The notes below the pieces were generated by a model. It was not told where the DNA came from, did no database searches, and saw only the letters and a program-made list of their open reading frames with translations. This document shows positions 18,702-20,800 of a stretch of DNA of 20,800 bases, piece after piece; position 1 is the first letter of the stretch; the number at the start of each line of letters is the position of its first letter. Source of the DNA: Oehlia diaphana (lineage: Eukaryota > Glomeromycota > Glomeromycetes > Glomerales > Glomeraceae); contig QZLH01000766.1 of NCBI GenBank assembly GCA_003833135.1, forward strand, positions 30,303-51,102. Reading direction: 5' to 3'. Position numbers and translations under genes: made by a program.

Positions 18702-18703
18702 TA

Positions 18704-19066
18704 GATTACGACATATTAAGATCATGTGATTTTTGAATTTCCACAATACTATGGTGAAAAAAGGTTTCGTGGTGATTATACTTACCATCATATATCCGAA
18801 TTTAATATGATAGTAACATGACTGACGGACATGGACAACTGGCTTCTCTACAAAAATATAAAAAAGAAATGAAAACATTAAGTGTATATAGCATACTCGC
18901 AAATATAAACTTAGCTGTTAGCTTTATTTTTTAGCATTACATAAATCAGATTTTTTTCAAAAAGTTGTTGTTAATAATAAATTTACTAATAGAATTAGCT
19001 ATAGAAAAAGAGTTTGCAAATGTTTACTAATTGGTAATGTAAATAATAATAAAAAATCATTAATTG
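18704..19066. other. Noncoding stretch right of the MITE pair
   Basis: No gene seen. The minus-strand frame at 18684-18902 starts in TTG, runs into the MITE and shows no domain, so I do not call it. Confidence 0.45.
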
Positions 19067-19853
19067 TTAGTACATTCTAATAGCTAATATTTCGCAATGT
19101 ATTGCAGAATTTATGTTAATAAAATTACTGATACATAATTTCATAATATTCCCATTGAACTTCATCTCTAAAAAAATACCATCACTTAATCTTTGAGTGT
19201 AATTTGCAAAAACGGGATTTTCTATTCCATTAAAGAAATAACCATAAAATTAGCCTTCCAAGTAAATTAACTTTTATTTTTTTAAAAATAAATATATAAA
19301 TAAATAAATAAAATTTCTTACCAGAATGATAATCAATAAAACTAGATTCTTTCCATCCAAATAAATCTTCAAGATCACCTAAAATGGTGTATTTATACGT
19401 TTTTTGTATTACTGACTCATCCGTAGCCATTGCAGAAAATGCGGTATGAGCACATTGTTTGTTGTTAATTAAATCATAAAATTTGGTTTTTTAATTGATA
19501 TTCACATATGGATATCATTAGCAAGAAGTTAATCTAAATTATTATCTGTCTGCGTATCTGCATATACCAAATTTTTATAAGCTGATATAATATATTTATA
19601 TGAAAAAAATCTTTCACACCTCTTAAATCATCATTTTCATGGATTAATTTTTCTAGTTCACTGTTAGCCTTGATTTCATAAAACTCTCAATCGAGGTTTC
19701 TTATGGCATCTGTAAGAGCCAGATACAGTACATAGGCTAACTCTTTACCAATTTCTTCTATATTCTTACTCTTTTAACTTTTTTTATCTGTAAACCAGTA
19801 TCATTAAAACAGGAAGCGCAAGCTGCCAAGCTTATCATAATATGTTTACCGAT
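19067..19853 (-). pseudogene. Broken minus-strand gene, function unknown
   Basis: Several coding-like pieces lie in order on the minus strand. 19853 downward reads IGKHIMISLAACASCFNDT after a possible acceptor (TTTAAACAG). Around 19749-19640 a frame reads EEIGKELAYVLYLALTDAI, then RNLD, an in-frame TGA, then EFYEIKANSELEKLIHEND. From about 19480 it reads KFYDLINNKQCAHTAFSAMA. The best-preserved part is ATG at 19430 to 19322 (MATDESVIQKTYKYTILGDL, EDLFGWKESSFIDYHSG), a good donor (G/GTAAGA), then 19221-19067 (ENPVFANYTQRLSDGIFLEM to AIRMY, stop). These last two exons alone would make an 87-residue protein. I do not recognise the family. The internal TGA and missing joins favour a pseudogene, but a live short gene from 19430 cannot be excluded. 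Confidence 0.45.
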
Positions 19854-20577
19854 CTGTTTAAATCAATTTAAATTGTGTAATATTACTTCTATTTATATGT
19901 ACTTTATCTCATAACATTACACTAAATTCCAAAAAAAAAAATTTTCTTCTCACAAAAATAGGGATTTTGGTGGAAATTTTTGCGCTGATCATATAATTCT
20001 GGCCAAAATTAAAAATATTGCCCTGTTGTAAAGCAATGGGTCACAATTAGTTTAAATATAAAAATGAATATAAAAATAGCTTAAAGCTGGATTACAACTT
20101 GAATAAGCTTAAAATAAATACAATCAAATTTTGTACTAAACAGACTTATTGTATAATACATAAGATATAGATATGATATGTAATTTTTTATACATTTAAT
20201 ATTTAAATATTTATTAATTCAAGACTTTTCTTATTTTTAAAAATTTATTATTAAATTTGAATATAAAAAATAAGTTATAATTTATAAGAAGCATATATTG
20301 TATTTAGAATATTTAAATCATCAATTTTTATAATCTATTAATTTCTTCTTTTTAAATAATTTTGATTGAATAATAAATTTTACAAAAATCAAATCAGATT
20401 AAAATAAAATTAAATAAAGGTTAATATTGCCCAATTATTAAAGGATGTGCCAGAAATCACGTGATTATGCTCAATTAGAGATCTGACCCCCCCTACCCAC
20501 CATGTGATTGAATTCTGATTGGCTAAAAAAATACATACAGTATAACTAAATATAATTATAATATAATATATTAAATA
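19854..20577. other. Repeat-like AT-rich stretch, no gene
   Basis: No gene seen. Around 19955-20015 is a GATTTTGG...ATTCTGGCCAAAATT segment that recalls the ATTCTGGCCGAAATT motif inside the MITEs. Around 20450-20520 a GC-richer block contains ATCACGTGATT, a C-run (GACCCCCCCTACCC) and CATGTGATTGAATT. Both look like remnants of repeats, but I cannot define their ends. Confidence 0.4.
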
Positions 20578-20800
20578 TACAGTGGCGGTCAAAAGTATTG
20601 CATCGCCTTTTACACTATAAATTACAAATGATAGTTATAATAAATTTATATTTATTTTATACCTTGAATCTCAGAGGATATGTTACAATTATTTTTTTTT
20701 TTCAATTCATAGTAAAATCTTGTATAAATTATATAATTTACAACAATTTAAATTTTTGACTTTTTATTAGGAACATTTATGATAAAATAAATGCCAGAAT
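20578..20800 (+). mobile_element. Tc1/mariner-like terminus, continuing past the window
   Basis: A TA at 20578-20579 is followed by CAGTGGCGGTCAAAAGTATT, the typical start of Tc1-like inverted terminal repeats (CAGTGsnnnnCAAAAGTAT). No transposase frame lies in the 220 bases available. The element is partial here, and its other end and TA are outside the window. Confidence 0.6.

Noticed and set aside
20410..20592. 60-residue minus-strand frame
   Set aside because: It crosses the Tc1-like terminus and has no coding character.

Overview
This is an AT-rich eukaryotic window with intron-containing genes, short introns (mostly 70-130 bases, GT-AG with TAG or AAG acceptors) and long homopolymer and AT-repeat runs between genes. 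The gene content (a fungal-type Mgr2, a Hem25-like carrier, an animal-like FERRY3/C12orf4 orthologue, a lineage-type secreted protein, and many TA-flanked transposon remnants) suggests an early-diverging fungus. An arbuscular mycorrhizal fungus of the Rhizophagus type is my best inference. I could not run a search to confirm it.

Layout. Bases 1-2593 are mostly noncoding. 2594-3079 (+) is a small secreted protein. 3886-4302 (+) is Mgr2/Romo1 of the TIM23 presequence translocase, in 2 exons. 4889-6471 (+) is a mitochondrial glycine carrier, Hem25/SLC25A38, in 8 exons including a 27-base microexon. 6920-8311 (-), 9318-10662 (+) and 15943-17241 (+) are three paralogues of an unusual protein with a RING-like zinc finger, a ubiquitin-like domain and a TerD domain. 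The first two are head to head. 12465-15458 (-) is a 10-exon FERRY3/C12orf4 orthologue that carries a UBA domain and one GC-AG intron; it lies between the second and third paralogues and shares a divergent upstream region with the third. 17242-20800 is repeat territory: a decayed gene fragment, two inverted copies of a roughly 0.2-kb TA-flanked MITE, a second broken gene on the minus strand, and a Tc1/mariner-like terminus running to the window end.

How the genes relate. Mgr2 and Hem25 are both mitochondrial inner-membrane proteins but I see no sign of shared regulation. The RING-UBL-TerD family is the striking part of the window. TerD is best known from bacterial tellurite and stress-response (ter) systems. 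Here it is joined to a putative E3-type finger and a ubiquitin fold that has no C-terminal GG, and the gene is present in three copies with the same intron phases. A ubiquitin-binding (UBA) protein of the endosomal FERRY type sits inside the cluster. A functional link is only an inference from proximity.
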